From assembly GCA_023399155.1 (NCBI GenBank), contig JAEWQP010000010.1, positions 1-64,000 of the forward strand: DNA of 64,000 nucleotides, read 5' to 3'. Every line of letters begins with the position of its first letter. Position 1 is the first letter of the stretch. Below are positions 50,387 to 59,353 of this stretch, piece by piece. Source of the stretch: Verrucomicrobiota bacterium. Its GTDB lineage: Bacteria; Verrucomicrobiota; Verrucomicrobiia; Opitutales; Opitutaceae. The notes below the pieces were generated by a model. That model was not told the DNA's origin. It did not search any database and worked only from the letters and a program-made list of their open reading frames with translations. The position numbers and the translations under genes were made by a program.

Positions 50387-51297
50387 GCACGAGACGCCGC
50401 CTGCGTGCGCACGATTTGCGGCTGTGCCGCGATTGCTACGGGCTCGTCGGCGTCGACGAGGCCGGGCGCGGCGCGCTGGCGGGTCCGGTGGTGGCCGGGG
50501 CGGTCCTGGTGAACCGCGCCTTCCTCGACAGCGACTGGTGCCGGCGGCACGCGCCGTTGATCAACGATTCGAAGCAACTCTCCGCCGAGCAGCGCGAGTT
50601 CCTCTACGAACGCATGGAATGGTTGCGGCGCGAGCACCGCATCATCTTTGCCGCGGGCACCGCGAGCGTGGCCGAGATCGAGTCGGAAAACATCCTCGGG
50701 GCCACGCGCCTCGCCATGCGCCGCGCCATCGAGGGCGCGCTCGCGGGCGGCCGGGTCAGCCTGCATCCGCCGGATCCACTTTTCACCTACGACAACCCGC
50801 CCGCGCTGGCCGCCGGCGAGGTCATCACGGACTGGAAGGTCCTGATCGATGGCAAGCCCCTGCGCGGCTTCGGCTTCGCGCACAGGGCGATCGTCGAGGG
50901 CGACGCCAAGTCGCTCGCCATCGCGCTGGCGTCGATCATCGCGAAGGTCACGCGCGACCGCCTCATGGATGCGCTCGACGTCGAGGCGCAGGGCTACGGG
51001 TTCTCGCGACACAAGGGCTACGCCACGCCGCAACATCGCGCCGCCCTCCTCGCGATCGGTTCCTGCGCGCACCACAGGAAGCTGTTTGTCTCAACCTTCC
51101 TGAGGACCGCCGAGGTCGATCGCGCACAGGCGCATTTCGATTTCGAGGCGCAGCAGGATGCCGCCGTGGTCGCGGCAGAGGAGGCGGCGGAGGTCGCCGC
51201 GGCGGAAACGCCGGCCGCCGCGCCGCCGGCGCCGTGCGTTCAGGCCGCACCAGGCGCGCCGCACGCGGCCCCGTCGAGCGCCGTGACAGTTTCATGA
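50383..51297 (+). CDS. rnhB: ribonuclease HII
   Basis: 304 residues from a GTG that overlaps the rnhC stop (GTGA). Catalytic motif GVDEAGRGALAGPVVAGAV (the DEAGRG form typical of HII), NDSKQL, and KSLAIALASIIAKVTRDRLM with the later Asp. GYGFSRHKGYATPQH is also conserved. The last ~40 residues are an Ala/Pro-rich tail beyond the usual end. It removes single ribonucleotides and primers from DNA. The following gene overlaps its stop by ATGA. Confidence 0.94.
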   Translation: MSTRRRLRAHDLRLCRDCYGLVGVDEAGRGALAGPVVAGAVLVNRAFLDSDWCRRHAPLINDSKQLSAEQREFLYERMEWLRREHRIIFAAGTASVAEIESENILGATRLAMRRAIEGALAGGRVSLHPPDPLFTYDNPPALAAGEVITDWKVLIDGKPLRGFGFAHRAIVEGDAKSLAIALASIIAKVTRDRLMDALDVEAQGYGFSRHKGYATPQHRAALLAIGSCAHHRKLFVSTFLRTAEVDRAQAHFDFEAQQDAAVVAAEEAAEVAAAETPAAAPPAPCVQAAPGAPHAAPSSAVTVS

Positions 51298-52166
51298 AGC
51301 ACAGTTATCATGCCCATCACGCCCCTGCGGGCGCATGCGGGAGTTTCCTTCTCGGGCTGAACGGAGCGCCCGGCGGATTTGTATCCGGTCCCGTGCGCGA
51401 GGGGGCCCAGGATGTGTTTGTTGGATACAGATACGCGGGCGAGCCGTGGACCCTGCTGCCGTTCGTGAGCGACGCGACCGCCCAGGCCGCGGGCGGGGCT
51501 CTCGCCGTCCTCCCGCACGGCCGCTACGGCCGGATGTTCGGCTGGGCAAACGACCGCTGGATGGCACAGGCGCTGGTGTTTTTGCTCGTGACGCCGTTTG
51601 CGACGGAAGCGGAGCGGCTGGCCGGCGACGGTGTGCAGCCGCTCCCGGCGGTCCTGCGGCTGCAGGCGATCCACGGTCTGCTCGATTTCGACAACACGCA
51701 CATGAACGTCCCGGTGGAACTCGTGTTCGCAATCGGCGACGGGTCGCGCGAGTGGCGCGAGCTTGGGAGCGGATCCGGGTCGGGCGCGCTCAAGGGGGTG
51801 GCCGCGACTGAGGGTGGTTTCGGGTTTGCAACGGCCGCCGCTGATGGGGTGAGCGTGTTTGACGACGACCAGTCGCTCGCTACGCGCGCGGCGGGTCTGC
51901 TTTTTCGCATACCTGCCGGCGGCAAAGCCGTGTTCCCGCTGGCGCTGGGGTGGGGCGGGGGCGTGGCGCCCACGCTGGCAGCGGCTTTGTCCGGATTCGC
52001 CGAGGCGCGGCTTGTCGCCCAGCGGCGCGAAGACGAGCTGCGTGCGAGCGGGCTCGGCGAGGACGCGCGGCGGGCGGTGTCCCTGGCGACGCGTGCCTAT
52101 CTCGCCACGGAAGTGACTGCCTCGGGCATCAGCCTCCCGGCGATGCGTGCGCGGGCGGGCGTGTAG
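51294..52166 (+). pseudogene. truncated GH52-like protein (N-terminal beta-sandwich only)
   Basis: 290 residues from ATG 51294, which overlaps the rnhB stop. The start, SYHAHHAPAGACGSFLLGLN with later QDVFVGYRYAGEPWTLLPF, resembles the N-terminal domain of GH52 beta-xylosidases (HHSPxGAFASFTLG, QNVxIG). GH52 enzymes are about 700 residues. Here the protein stops just where the (alpha/alpha)6 catalytic barrel should begin, so the catalytic Glu and Asp are absent. No continuation was found downstream in any frame. It is either a decayed gene or a free-standing sandwich domain; the family assignment is from memory of the motif. Confidence 0.6.
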
Positions 52167-52408
52167 CGGCTGCCACGAGCTTCAGAACCCGGCCCAGCAA
52201 GGAGGGCGCGCGCTCCGGGCGCGCCGAGTCGGGCGCTTCGCAGGCGCGGTGATTTCGGAGAGACCGCGCTGCCTTGAGACAGTCGCGCGACAAGGCTGGC
52301 GACAGGCCCGAAGCGTTCATCGTGTTGACGCGCCAGAGGTGCGGTTTCGGACGGACGAACTCCAGGCTTCGGCGTCCGTGTTCGTGGCCGGCGTGTTCCT
52401 TCGCGGGG
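52167..52408. repeat. spacer with a weak relative of the MITE-like element
   Basis: About 52199-52270 contains GGGCGCGCGCTCCGGGCGCG and GGAGAGACCGCGCTGCC-type words that recall the ends of the 27608/47910 element, but the match is loose. It follows immediately after the truncated GH52 frame. No gene is seen. Confidence 0.4.
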
Positions 52409-52474
52409 TCAGAAGATGGCTGCGACGTTGGTGAAGTCGGCGTAATAGGCCGGGCGTGTTTGCCTTACGGGATA
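52409..52474 (-). pseudogene. possible C-terminal remnant of a lost gene
   Basis: On the minus strand a 22-codon open stretch (bounded upstream by TAG) reads NYPVRQTRPAYYADFTNVAA, then IF and a TGA stop. The aromatic-rich end with a terminal Phe looks like a real protein C-terminus, such as an outer-membrane barrel, with nothing of the gene left upstream. Very short, so tentative. Confidence 0.3.
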
Positions 52475-52500
52475 ATTCTAATTGAAATCGAGTCTCAATT
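52471..52500 (+). promoter_or_regulatory. Fur-box-like operator upstream of feoA
   Basis: GATAAT, TCTAAT, TGAAAT occur as consecutive hexamers resembling the Fur NAT(A/T)AT array, and AATTGA/TCAATT (52480-52485 and 52495-52500) form a perfect inverted repeat with a 9-bp centre. It lies 20-49 bp before the feoA start codon, as expected for iron repression. Confidence 0.65.
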
Positions 52501-52519
52501 TCGTTCTGTTCCCCCAGTC

Positions 52520-52777
52520 ATGCAGTTCCGTCCTGTGAAGCCCGTCACGATACCGCTGAGCCGCCTGCCGGCTGGGACGGAAGCTCGCGTCGCCCGTCTC
52601 GATGGCAAGGCCGAGACCTGTCAGCGATTGCGTGAGATCGGCTTTTGCGAGTCGGCCGTGATCTGTCGCGTCGGCAGCGAGCACATGATGGTCTGCCAGG
52701 TCTGCGGGACGCGCGTCGCCTTGAATCGGCTGCTCGCGGAAGCGATTCACGTGGAGCCGCTTGTCCCCGTCCGTTGA
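52520..52777 (+). CDS. feoA: ferrous iron transport protein A (first copy)
   Basis: 85-residue SH3-like FeoA domain: IPLSRLPAGTEARVARLDG, RLREIGFCESAVICRV and a C-terminal RVALNRLLAEAIHVEPL. This copy has extra cysteines (CQVCGTR). FeoA modulates the FeoB transporter. ATG 52520 follows a Fur-like box. It is first in a feoA-feoA-feoB operon. Confidence 0.9.
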   Translation: MQFRPVKPVTIPLSRLPAGTEARVARLDGKAETCQRLREIGFCESAVICRVGSEHMMVCQVCGTRVALNRLLAEAIHVEPLVPVR

Positions 52778-52828
52778 ACGACGTGGGTGGTTGCAGCGTG
52801 CGCGCGACGAGCCGAGGTTCGCCTGTTC

Positions 52829-53059
52829 ATGAAGCTTTCTGAACTTTCTCCCGGAGCGACCGCCGTGTTGCGGGAGCTTCCGGCCACTGGAACGCGTTTT
52901 CTTCGCATGCGCGAGATGGGCCTGCTGCCTGGCACGCGCGTGAAGCTCGTTCGTACTGCGCCGCTGGGTGATCCGCTCGAGATCGAAGTGCGTGGCTACC
53001 ACCTTTCGTTGCGGCGCGACGAAGCCGCCCGGATCGTCATCGATCCGCCCGGCGGCTGA
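52829..53059 (+). CDS. feoA: ferrous iron transport protein A (second copy)
   Basis: 76 residues: MKLSELSPGATAVLRELP, FLRMREMGLLPGTRVKLVRTAPLGDPLEIEVRGYHLSLRRDEA, the classic FeoA/DtxR-C-terminal SH3-like pattern. It diverges from the first copy, so it is not a recent duplication. It lies 51 bp after the first feoA and 26 bp before feoB. Confidence 0.93.
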   Translation: MKLSELSPGATAVLRELPATGTRFLRMREMGLLPGTRVKLVRTAPLGDPLEIEVRGYHLSLRRDEAARIVIDPPGG

Positions 53060-53085
53060 TCGGCGCCCACGCGGCTCCCGCCTCC

Positions 53086-55257
53086 ATGGACGCTCCCCCA
53101 TCCAGTCCTCCCGCGCCCGGCGCCGCGCTCCCCGCCCATCTGCGGGCGGGTCCGGTGGCCGCCCCGGCCCATGGCGCGCCGACCTTCGCACTCGTCGGCA
53201 ACCCCAACTGCGGCAAGAGCACGCTCTTCAACGCGCTCACCGGCCTGAAACAGAAGGTGGGCAACTACCCGGGCGTGACGGTCGAAAAGAAGATGGGCGA
53301 GTGCTACTCGCAGCACGGACGCCCGATGCGCGTGATCGACCTGCCGGGCGCCTACAGCCTCGCGGCGCGTTCGCCCGACGAGGCGGTGATGCGCGACGTG
53401 CTCCTGGGTCGGCGCGCCGACACCCCGCAGCCCGACCGCATCATCTGCATCGTCGATGCCTCGAATCTCGAGCGAAACCTCTACCTCGTCCATCAGGTAC
53501 TCGATCTCGGCCGGCCGACGATCGTCGCGCTGAACATGATGGATGTGGCCGCCAGCGCCGGGCTTTCGATCGACGTCGCGCGCCTGGAGCGCGACCTCGG
53601 CGTGACGGTGATCCCCTGCGAGGCGACCAACGGCAAGGGCCTGGTCGAGATCCGGCTTGCGATGAGCCGGACCGACCTGCCTCTGCCGCGCCACAGCTGG
53701 GACATGCCGGCGCCGATCGCACCCGCGGTCTCCGAGCTTCAGGCCTCGCTCGTTCAGAACGACGGGCGCCAGCCTCTGATCGCGCGGGCGGAGGCGCTGC
53801 TCCTGCTCACGGACCAGGATCCGATGCGCGTCGCCGGCTCGGTGCCCCACAACGTGCGCACCATCGCGATCCTCGACACCTGGAAGGAGCGCTGGCGCCA
53901 GGAGGAAATCGACTGGTCGGGCGCCCTGGTCAACAGCCGCTACGAGGCGATCTCGCGCATTTGTGCGGACGTCGTCACTCGCGGGGCGCTGACCGGCCCC
54001 GCGGTGTCCGACCGGATCGACCGCTACGTCGTCCATCCGCTCTGGGGTTGGGTGATCTTCGGCGGCATCATGGCTGCGATCTTCTTCTCCATCTTCCGTT
54101 TCGCGGAATACCCGATGGACTTGATCGACGGCGGAGTGGCCGGGCTCTCCGACTGGGTCAAAGCGAGCATGCCTGAAGGCGACCTGCGTGACCTGATCAC
54201 CGACGGAGCGATCGCCGGCGTGGGGGGCGTCATCATCTTCCTCCCGCAGATCCTGATCCTGTTCTTCTTCATCGGGTTGTTGGAGGATACCGGATACATG
54301 GCGCGCGCGGCTTTCATCATGGACCGCGTGATGAACAAGGTCGGCCTCAATGGCCGCTCCTTCATCCCGATGCTCAGTTCCTACGCCTGCGCCATCCCGG
54401 GCATCATGGCGACGCGCACGATCGAGGACCCGAAGGACCGGCTGGTCACGATCCTGGTGGCGCCACTCATGAGCTGCTCGGCGCGCCTTCCCGTCTACCT
54501 GCTCATGATCGCCGCGCTGCTGCCCGGGGAGGCCGTGTCGGCAGGGGCCAAGGTCGGGCTGATGTTCACGATGTACGCCCTGGGGACGGGCGGCGCCTTC
54601 GGCTTCGCCTGGCTGTTCAAGCGCACGATCCTCAAGGGCGAGCCGCCGCTCATGATCATGGAGCTGCCGCCGTACCGCATGCCGCGGCTGCGCGACATCG
54701 CCCAGCACATGGTGGAGCGGGCGATGATGTTCCTGCGCAAGGCGGGCACGATCATCCTCGCCCTCTCCGTCGTGCTGTGGGCGCTGACGACGTACCCGAA
54801 GCATGGCGACGAAAATGCCGCGCCGCAGGACCAGATCGCGGGCAGTTTCGCCGGCACGGCGGGCCACGCCCTCGAGCCGGTGATCCGGCCCCTCGGGTAC
54901 GACTGGCGCATCGGGATCGGCCTGATCAGCTCGTTCGCCGCGCGCGAAGTCTTCGTCAGCTCGATGGGCGTGATCTTCGGCGTGCAGGAAGGCGACGAGG
55001 AGGACACCACGCCGCTGCGCCAGGCGCTGCTCGAGGCACGATGGCCGGACGGCCGCCAGCTTTTCACGCCGCTGGTTTGTTTCTCGCTCATGGTGTTCTA
55101 CGTTTTCGCCATGCAATGCATGAGCACGCTCGCCGTGGTGCGGCGCGAGACCAACTCCTGGAAATGGCCGGTCTTCCAGACCGTCTACATGACGGGTTCC
55201 GCCTACCTGGTCTGCCTGGTCATCTACCAGGCCGGGCGGCTGTTTGGATGGGCGTGA
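53086..55257 (+). CDS. feoB: ferrous iron transporter FeoB
   Basis: 723 residues. A Pro/Ala-rich N-terminal extension (1-30) precedes the G domain: G1 GNPNCGKST (38-46), the G2 region NYPGVTVEKK, G3 DLPGAYSL, G4 NMMD. The polytopic membrane part has the two Gate motifs (for example FIPMLSSYACAIPGIMATRT and SSFAAREVFVSSMGVIFG). It imports Fe2+ across the inner membrane with GTP hydrolysis. Part of the Fur-box-controlled feo operon. Confidence 0.96.
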   Translation: MDAPPSSPPAPGAALPAHLRAGPVAAPAHGAPTFALVGNPNCGKSTLFNALTGLKQKVGNYPGVTVEKKMGECYSQHGRPMRVIDLPGAYSLAARSPDEAVMRDVLLGRRADTPQPDRIICIVDASNLERNLYLVHQVLDLGRPTIVALNMMDVAASAGLSIDVARLERDLGVTVIPCEATNGKGLVEIRLAMSRTDLPLPRHSWDMPAPIAPAVSELQASLVQNDGRQPLIARAEALLLLTDQDPMRVAGSVPHNVRTIAILDTWKERWRQEEIDWSGALVNSRYEAISRICADVVTRGALTGPAVSDRIDRYVVHPLWGWVIFGGIMAAIFFSIFRFAEYPMDLIDGGVAGLSDWVKASMPEGDLRDLITDGAIAGVGGVIIFLPQILILFFFIGLLEDTGYMARAAFIMDRVMNKVGLNGRSFIPMLSSYACAIPGIMATRTIEDPKDRLVTILVAPLMSCSARLPVYLLMIAALLPGEAVSAGAKVGLMFTMYALGTGGAFGFAWLFKRTILKGEPPLMIMELPPYRMPRLRDIAQHMVERAMMFLRKAGTIILALSVVLWALTTYPKHGDENAAPQDQIAGSFAGTAGHALEPVIRPLGYDWRIGIGLISSFAAREVFVSSMGVIFGVQEGDEEDTTPLRQALLEARWPDGRQLFTPLVCFSLMVFYVFAMQCMSTLAVVRRETNSWKWPVFQTVYMTGSAYLVCLVIYQAGRLFGWA

Positions 55258-55333
55258 CCGGAGCGACGTGCCGAAACGGATACGCGAGACCATGCGAAAC
55301 AGAGACGTCGAAAAAGCCCGGCCGATCGGGCGG

Positions 55334-55406
55334 GCAGGGCGAGGCCTCCGGCCGAGCCGTTGGCCGGCCGCGGAGGGTGCGGCTCGGCCGGAGGCCTCGC
55401 CCTACC
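55334..55406. repeat. inverted pair of REP-like units within the feo locus
   Basis: CAGGGCGAGGCCTCCGGCCG (55335) and CGGCCGGAGGCCTCGCCCTA (55385) form a long hairpin around a 20-bp centre between feoB and the small Cys-rich gene, ending 10 bp before the latter's ATG. Confidence 0.82.
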
Positions 55407-55416
55407 TTGTGGTCGC

Positions 55417-55593
55417 ATGAGTCCTGAAGTGCAGACCTGGATCGCGCTGGGTATCGTCGCCTGTGCGGCTGCGTGGTTGCTGCGGCGCTGGTGGAAGCGG
55501 CGCGGCCACGAGCACGAGGGTTGCGATTGCCCGGGCATGCGGACTGGCTCGGAACTGGCGAAGTTGAAGAAGAAGGCGGGGCGTCGCCGGTAG
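55417..55593 (+). CDS. FeoB-associated Cys-rich membrane protein
   Basis: 58 residues: a single N-terminal membrane helix (VQTWIALGIVACAAAWLLRRWW), then a short Cys motif (GCDCPGM) and a basic tail. This is the layout of the small FeoB-associated proteins that follow feoB in many genomes. It is separated from feoB by an inverted REP pair, so it may be only partly co-transcribed. Confidence 0.75.
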   Translation: MSPEVQTWIALGIVACAAAWLLRRWWKRRGHEHEGCDCPGMRTGSELAKLKKKAGRRR

Positions 55594-55707
55594 TACGCCG
55601 CTTGCGGGTGCGCGCGGCTCCCGCGGGCCCGTGCTTGAGGAAACCTCATCGCGCGCTGCATCCCACGTCGCGCCGGCAGCGAGGGTCCACGCGGCCGCCG
55701 ACGCGGG

Positions 55708-56772
55708 TCAGAACATCGTCTGTTGATTGCCGCCGGTGAGCGCTTTCAGCCCGATCGCGTGCAGGCCCTTTTCCGTGATCACACGCCCCTGCGCCGTGCG
55801 CTGAAGAAATCCATTCTGGATCAGGAAGGGCTCGTGCACTTCCTCGAGCGTCTCGGCCTCCTCACCTGCGGCGACGGCGAGCGTGCCGATGCCGACCGGC
55901 CCACCCTTGTAGTGATCGGCGATCAGTCGAAGCAGTCGCTTGTCCATCTCGTCGAGCCCGGCCGCGTCGATCTCGAGCATCTCGAGGGCGGCGGCTGCGA
56001 CCTTCTGGGTGATCACGCCCTTGGCGCGCTCCTGGGCGAAGTCGCGCACAAAATGGACGAGATTGTTCACGATGCGTGGCGTGCCGCGGGCTCGTGAGGC
56101 AATCTCGAGTGCGCCGGCGGGTTCGATCTTCACCTCGAGCAGGCGGCACGTGCGATTGACGATCGAGACGAGGTCGTCGACCACGTAGTAGTCGAGCCGC
56201 GTCTGCAGGGTGAAGCGGCTGCGCAGCGGCGCGGTGAGCAGGCCGGCTCGGGTGGTGGCGCCGACGAGCGTGAACTTCGGGAGACTCAGCCGCACGCTGC
56301 GCGCGTTCGGCCCCTGATCGATCATGATGTCGATCCGGTAGTCCTCCATCGCTGAATACAGATACTCCTCCACGGTCTTCGGGATGCGGTGGATCTCGTC
56401 GATGAAGAGCAGGTCGCCCTCCTCGAGGTTGGTGAGCAGGCCGGCGAGATCGCCCGCCTTTTCGACCACCGGCCCGGAGGTCACGCGCACGTTGCGCCCC
56501 ATCTCGTGCCCCAGGATGAAGGCGAGCGTCGTCTTGCCGAGTCCAGGGGGGCCGCTGAGCAGGATGTGATTGAGCACGTCGCCGCGCTTGCGCGCCGCGC
56601 CCGTCATCACTTTGAGGCGGTCGACCGTCTTCGCCTGGCCGACAAAATCACTGAATGTCGGCGGCCGTAGCGCCGCCTCCTGGGGAGAGACGGGCGATTC
56701 CAGAGTCGAGGTGATGAAGCTGACGCCCTTGTTTTCCGGCACAGGCGCACAGTGGGCCGCGCCTTGCGCCAT
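55708..56772 (-). CDS. ruvB: Holliday junction branch migration helicase RuvB
   Basis: 354 residues. Typical start [21 protein letters not shown], Walker [10 protein letters not shown], Walker B LFIDEIHR, sensor [17 protein letters not shown], and the winged-helix end ([12 protein letters not shown]). It drives RuvA-bound junctions during recombination repair. ATG 56772 gives a slightly longer N-terminus than usual, and no better start exists downstream. ruvA and ruvC are not adjacent. Divergent from kduI. Confidence 0.95.
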   Translation of the reverse strand: MAQGAAHCAPVPENKGVSFITSTLESPVSPQEAALRPPTFSDFVGQAKTVDRLKVMTGAARKRGDVLNHILLSGPPGLGKTTLAFILGHEMGRNVRVTSGPVVEKAGDLAGLLTNLEEGDLLFIDEIHRIPKTVEEYLYSAMEDYRIDIMIDQGPNARSVRLSLPKFTLVGATTRAGLLTAPLRSRFTLQTRLDYYVVDDLVSIVNRTCRLLEVKIEPAGALEIASRARGTPRIVNNLVHFVRDFAQERAKGVITQKVAAAALEMLEIDAAGLDEMDKRLLRLIADHYKGGPVGIGTLAVAAGEEAETLEEVHEPFLIQNGFLQRTAQGRVITEKGLHAIGLKALTGGNQQTMF

Positions 56773-56958
56773 GACGAGCGCAGAGTGATCGCGTGTGCAC
56801 CATCGATTCCCGGTGAACTCGCGTGTGCTCCCCGTCGCCTGGGCAGCGCTGCTCGGCGCTCCGTGGCGCCAGGGCGATGTGCAGGGCGTTCGGGCATTGC
56901 ACGGGAGCGGGCAAACGCTCACGGTGGCATGAACTCGCACACGTGTCCTAAACTCGCC

Positions 56959-57789
56959 ATGAAACCTGTTCCCTTTCCCCTGACCGGGCTGGTGTCGCGC
57001 ATGACCACGGAGGAACTGCGCCGCTATTTCCTCGTGACCGATCTGTTCGTGCCCGGCGAGGCCCGGCTGCATTGGTGGGAGGTCGATCGCACGATCCTCG
57101 GCGGCGTGATGCCCAGGGAAACGCCGCTCGCGCTCCCGAACCATCCGGAGTTGCGGGCGAAGTTCTTCTGCGAGCGGCGCGAGATCGGGCTGGTTAATCT
57201 TGGCGGGGCCGGAGCCGTCAACGTCGACGGGCACAGTTTCCCGCTCGGCAAACTCGACGGACTTTACGTCGGCCGGGGTTCCAGGGAGATTGTGTTCAGT
57301 TCCGCCGATTCAGCTGATCCGGCGAAGTTCTACCTCCTCAGCTTTACCGCGCACGCGGTGCATCCGACCACACTCGCCGATTTCGCGGGGGCGGAAAAAC
57401 TCGACCTCGGCGCCAAGGACACGGCCAACGAGCGCAGGCTCTGCAAGCTGATCCACGCGGGTCGCTTTCCGACCTGCCAGGTGGTGATGGGCGTGACGAT
57501 CCTTCAGAAAGGCAGCGTCTGGAACACGCTTCCCGCGCACACGCACACGCGGCGCAACGAGGTGTATCTTTATTTCGACGTCGCCGCCGACCAGGCGGTG
57601 ATGCACTTCATGGGTGAGCCTTCCGAGACGCGCCACCTCGTCGTGCGCGACGGCCAGGCCGTGCTTTCGCCGGTCTGGTCGATCCACAGCGGCTGCGGCA
57701 CGTCCAACTACGGTTTTGTCTGGGGCATGGGCGGTGAGAACCAGGACTACACGGACATGGATCCCGCACCGGTATCCAAACTCCTGTAA
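56959..57789 (+). CDS. kduI: 5-dehydro-4-deoxy-D-glucuronate isomerase
   Basis: 276 residues, aligning closely in motif order with E. coli Kdu[18 protein letters not shown]-like [56 protein letters not shown]. The zinc ligands are His194, His196, Glu201 and His243. It converts the unsaturated-uronate product 5-keto-4-deoxyuronate to 3-deoxy-D-glycero-2,5-hexodiulosonate. It is followed by kduD after 79 bp. Confidence 0.94.
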   Translation: MKPVPFPLTGLVSRMTTEELRRYFLVTDLFVPGEARLHWWEVDRTILGGVMPRETPLALPNHPELRAKFFCERREIGLVNLGGAGAVNVDGHSFPLGKLDGLYVGRGSREIVFSSADSADPAKFYLLSFTAHAVHPTTLADFAGAEKLDLGAKDTANERRLCKLIHAGRFPTCQVVMGVTILQKGSVWNTLPAHTHTRRNEVYLYFDVAADQAVMHFMGEPSETRHLVVRDGQAVLSPVWSIHSGCGTSNYGFVWGMGGENQDYTDMDPAPVSKLL

Positions 57790-57868
57790 CAACGCCCGCC
57801 CACCGCAAGCCTGCGCCGCGCCCCGCGCCCACCGGGCCATTCCATGTCAATTCCCCAGGAAACACCCC

Positions 57869-58636
57869 ATGAGTTCCATCCTTGATCTTTTCAAACTCGA
57901 CGGAAGAACCGCCATCGTGACCGGCGCCGCCCGCGGCCTCGGCCAGGGCATGGCCCTGGCGCTGGCCGAAGCCGGCGCCGACATCGTCGCCGTCGATCTG
58001 CTCCCGACCGACGACACCTGCAGGCAGATCCAGGCGCTCGGTCGGAAGTGCGTGGGCATCGCGGCCAACCTCGGCGATCGCACTTCACTCGCGAATGTCG
58101 TCCCGGAGGCCAGGAAGACGTTCGCGTCGGTCGACATCCTCGTGAACTGCGCGGGCATCATCCGTCGCGAGGACTTCGTGAACTTCACGGAAAAGGACTG
58201 GGACGACGTGATGGGCATCAATATCGACGCCGTATTCTTCCTCTCGCAGCAGTTCGTGCGCGATGTGCTCGCACGCCACGCGCGGGCCAAGATCGTCAAC
58301 ATCGCCTCGATGCTCTCGTTCCAGGGCGGGATCCGCGTGCCCTCCTACACTTGCTCGAAGAGCGCCGTGCAGGGGCTGACGCGGCTCATGGCTAACGAGC
58401 TCGCGGCGAAGGGGATCAATGCCAACGCCATCGCGCCCGGCTACATGGCGACCGACAACACCGCGCCGCTGCGCGCGGACGAGAAGCGCAGTGCGGCCAT
58501 CCTCGATCGCATCCCCGCAGGGCGCTGGGGCACGCCCGACGATTTGAAGGGCGCGGTCGTTTTCCTTGCGTCTCCAGCGTCCGACTACGTCAACGGCTAT
58601 ACCCTCGCCGTCGACGGCGGCTGGCTCGCGCGCTGA
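57869..58636 (+). CDS. kduD: 2-dehydro-3-deoxy-D-gluconate 5-dehydrogenase (KduD-type SDR)
   Basis: 255-residue classical SDR: VTGAARGLGQGMA (cofactor), NCAGIIRREDF, Ser in ASMLSFQGG, catalytic Tyr/Lys in YTCSKSAVQG, and PGYMATDNTAPLR. It reduces the KduI product to 2-keto-3-deoxygluconate with NAD(P)H. The order kduI-kduD indicates pectin, alginate-like or glycosaminoglycan uronate catabolism; no lyase or KDG kinase is in this window. Confidence 0.92.
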   Translation: MSSILDLFKLDGRTAIVTGAARGLGQGMALALAEAGADIVAVDLLPTDDTCRQIQALGRKCVGIAANLGDRTSLANVVPEARKTFASVDILVNCAGIIRREDFVNFTEKDWDDVMGINIDAVFFLSQQFVRDVLARHARAKIVNIASMLSFQGGIRVPSYTCSKSAVQGLTRLMANELAAKGINANAIAPGYMATDNTAPLRADEKRSAAILDRIPAGRWGTPDDLKGAVVFLASPASDYVNGYTLAVDGGWLAR

Positions 58637-58688
58637 GCCGGGTGCTCCGCGGGCGCCCGCCCGCCGCGCGCGCGACCCGCGGGAATGG

Positions 58689-58724
58689 AAAAGCAGAAGA
58701 CACCGCGCGGTGGCGGTGTCTTCT
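58689..58724 (-). terminator. hairpin terminator of the cyclophilin gene
   Basis: AGAAGACACCGC and GCGGTGTCTTCT form a perfect 12-bp stem around a 6-nt loop; on the minus strand it is followed by GCTTTTCC. It could serve the convergent kduD as well. Confidence 0.75.
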
Positions 58725-58750
58725 CGTCAAAGTGCGCGTGGAGGCTTGGG

Positions 58751-59239
<489 letters not shown>

Positions 59240-59353
59240 AGGTCGTCCGAGTGTTCGGATCGCGTGGCGCAGCGCAAGACTGCTGCGCGCCGAAACGGGC
59301 ACGATCCCGATCGCCGGCGCAGGTGCCGGCGACCTGATCTGGCCTCCGTGCGC

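Noticed and set aside
52996..55293. 765-codon minus-strand frame opposite feoB
   Set aside because: Antisense shadow; feoB motifs on the plus strand are decisive.
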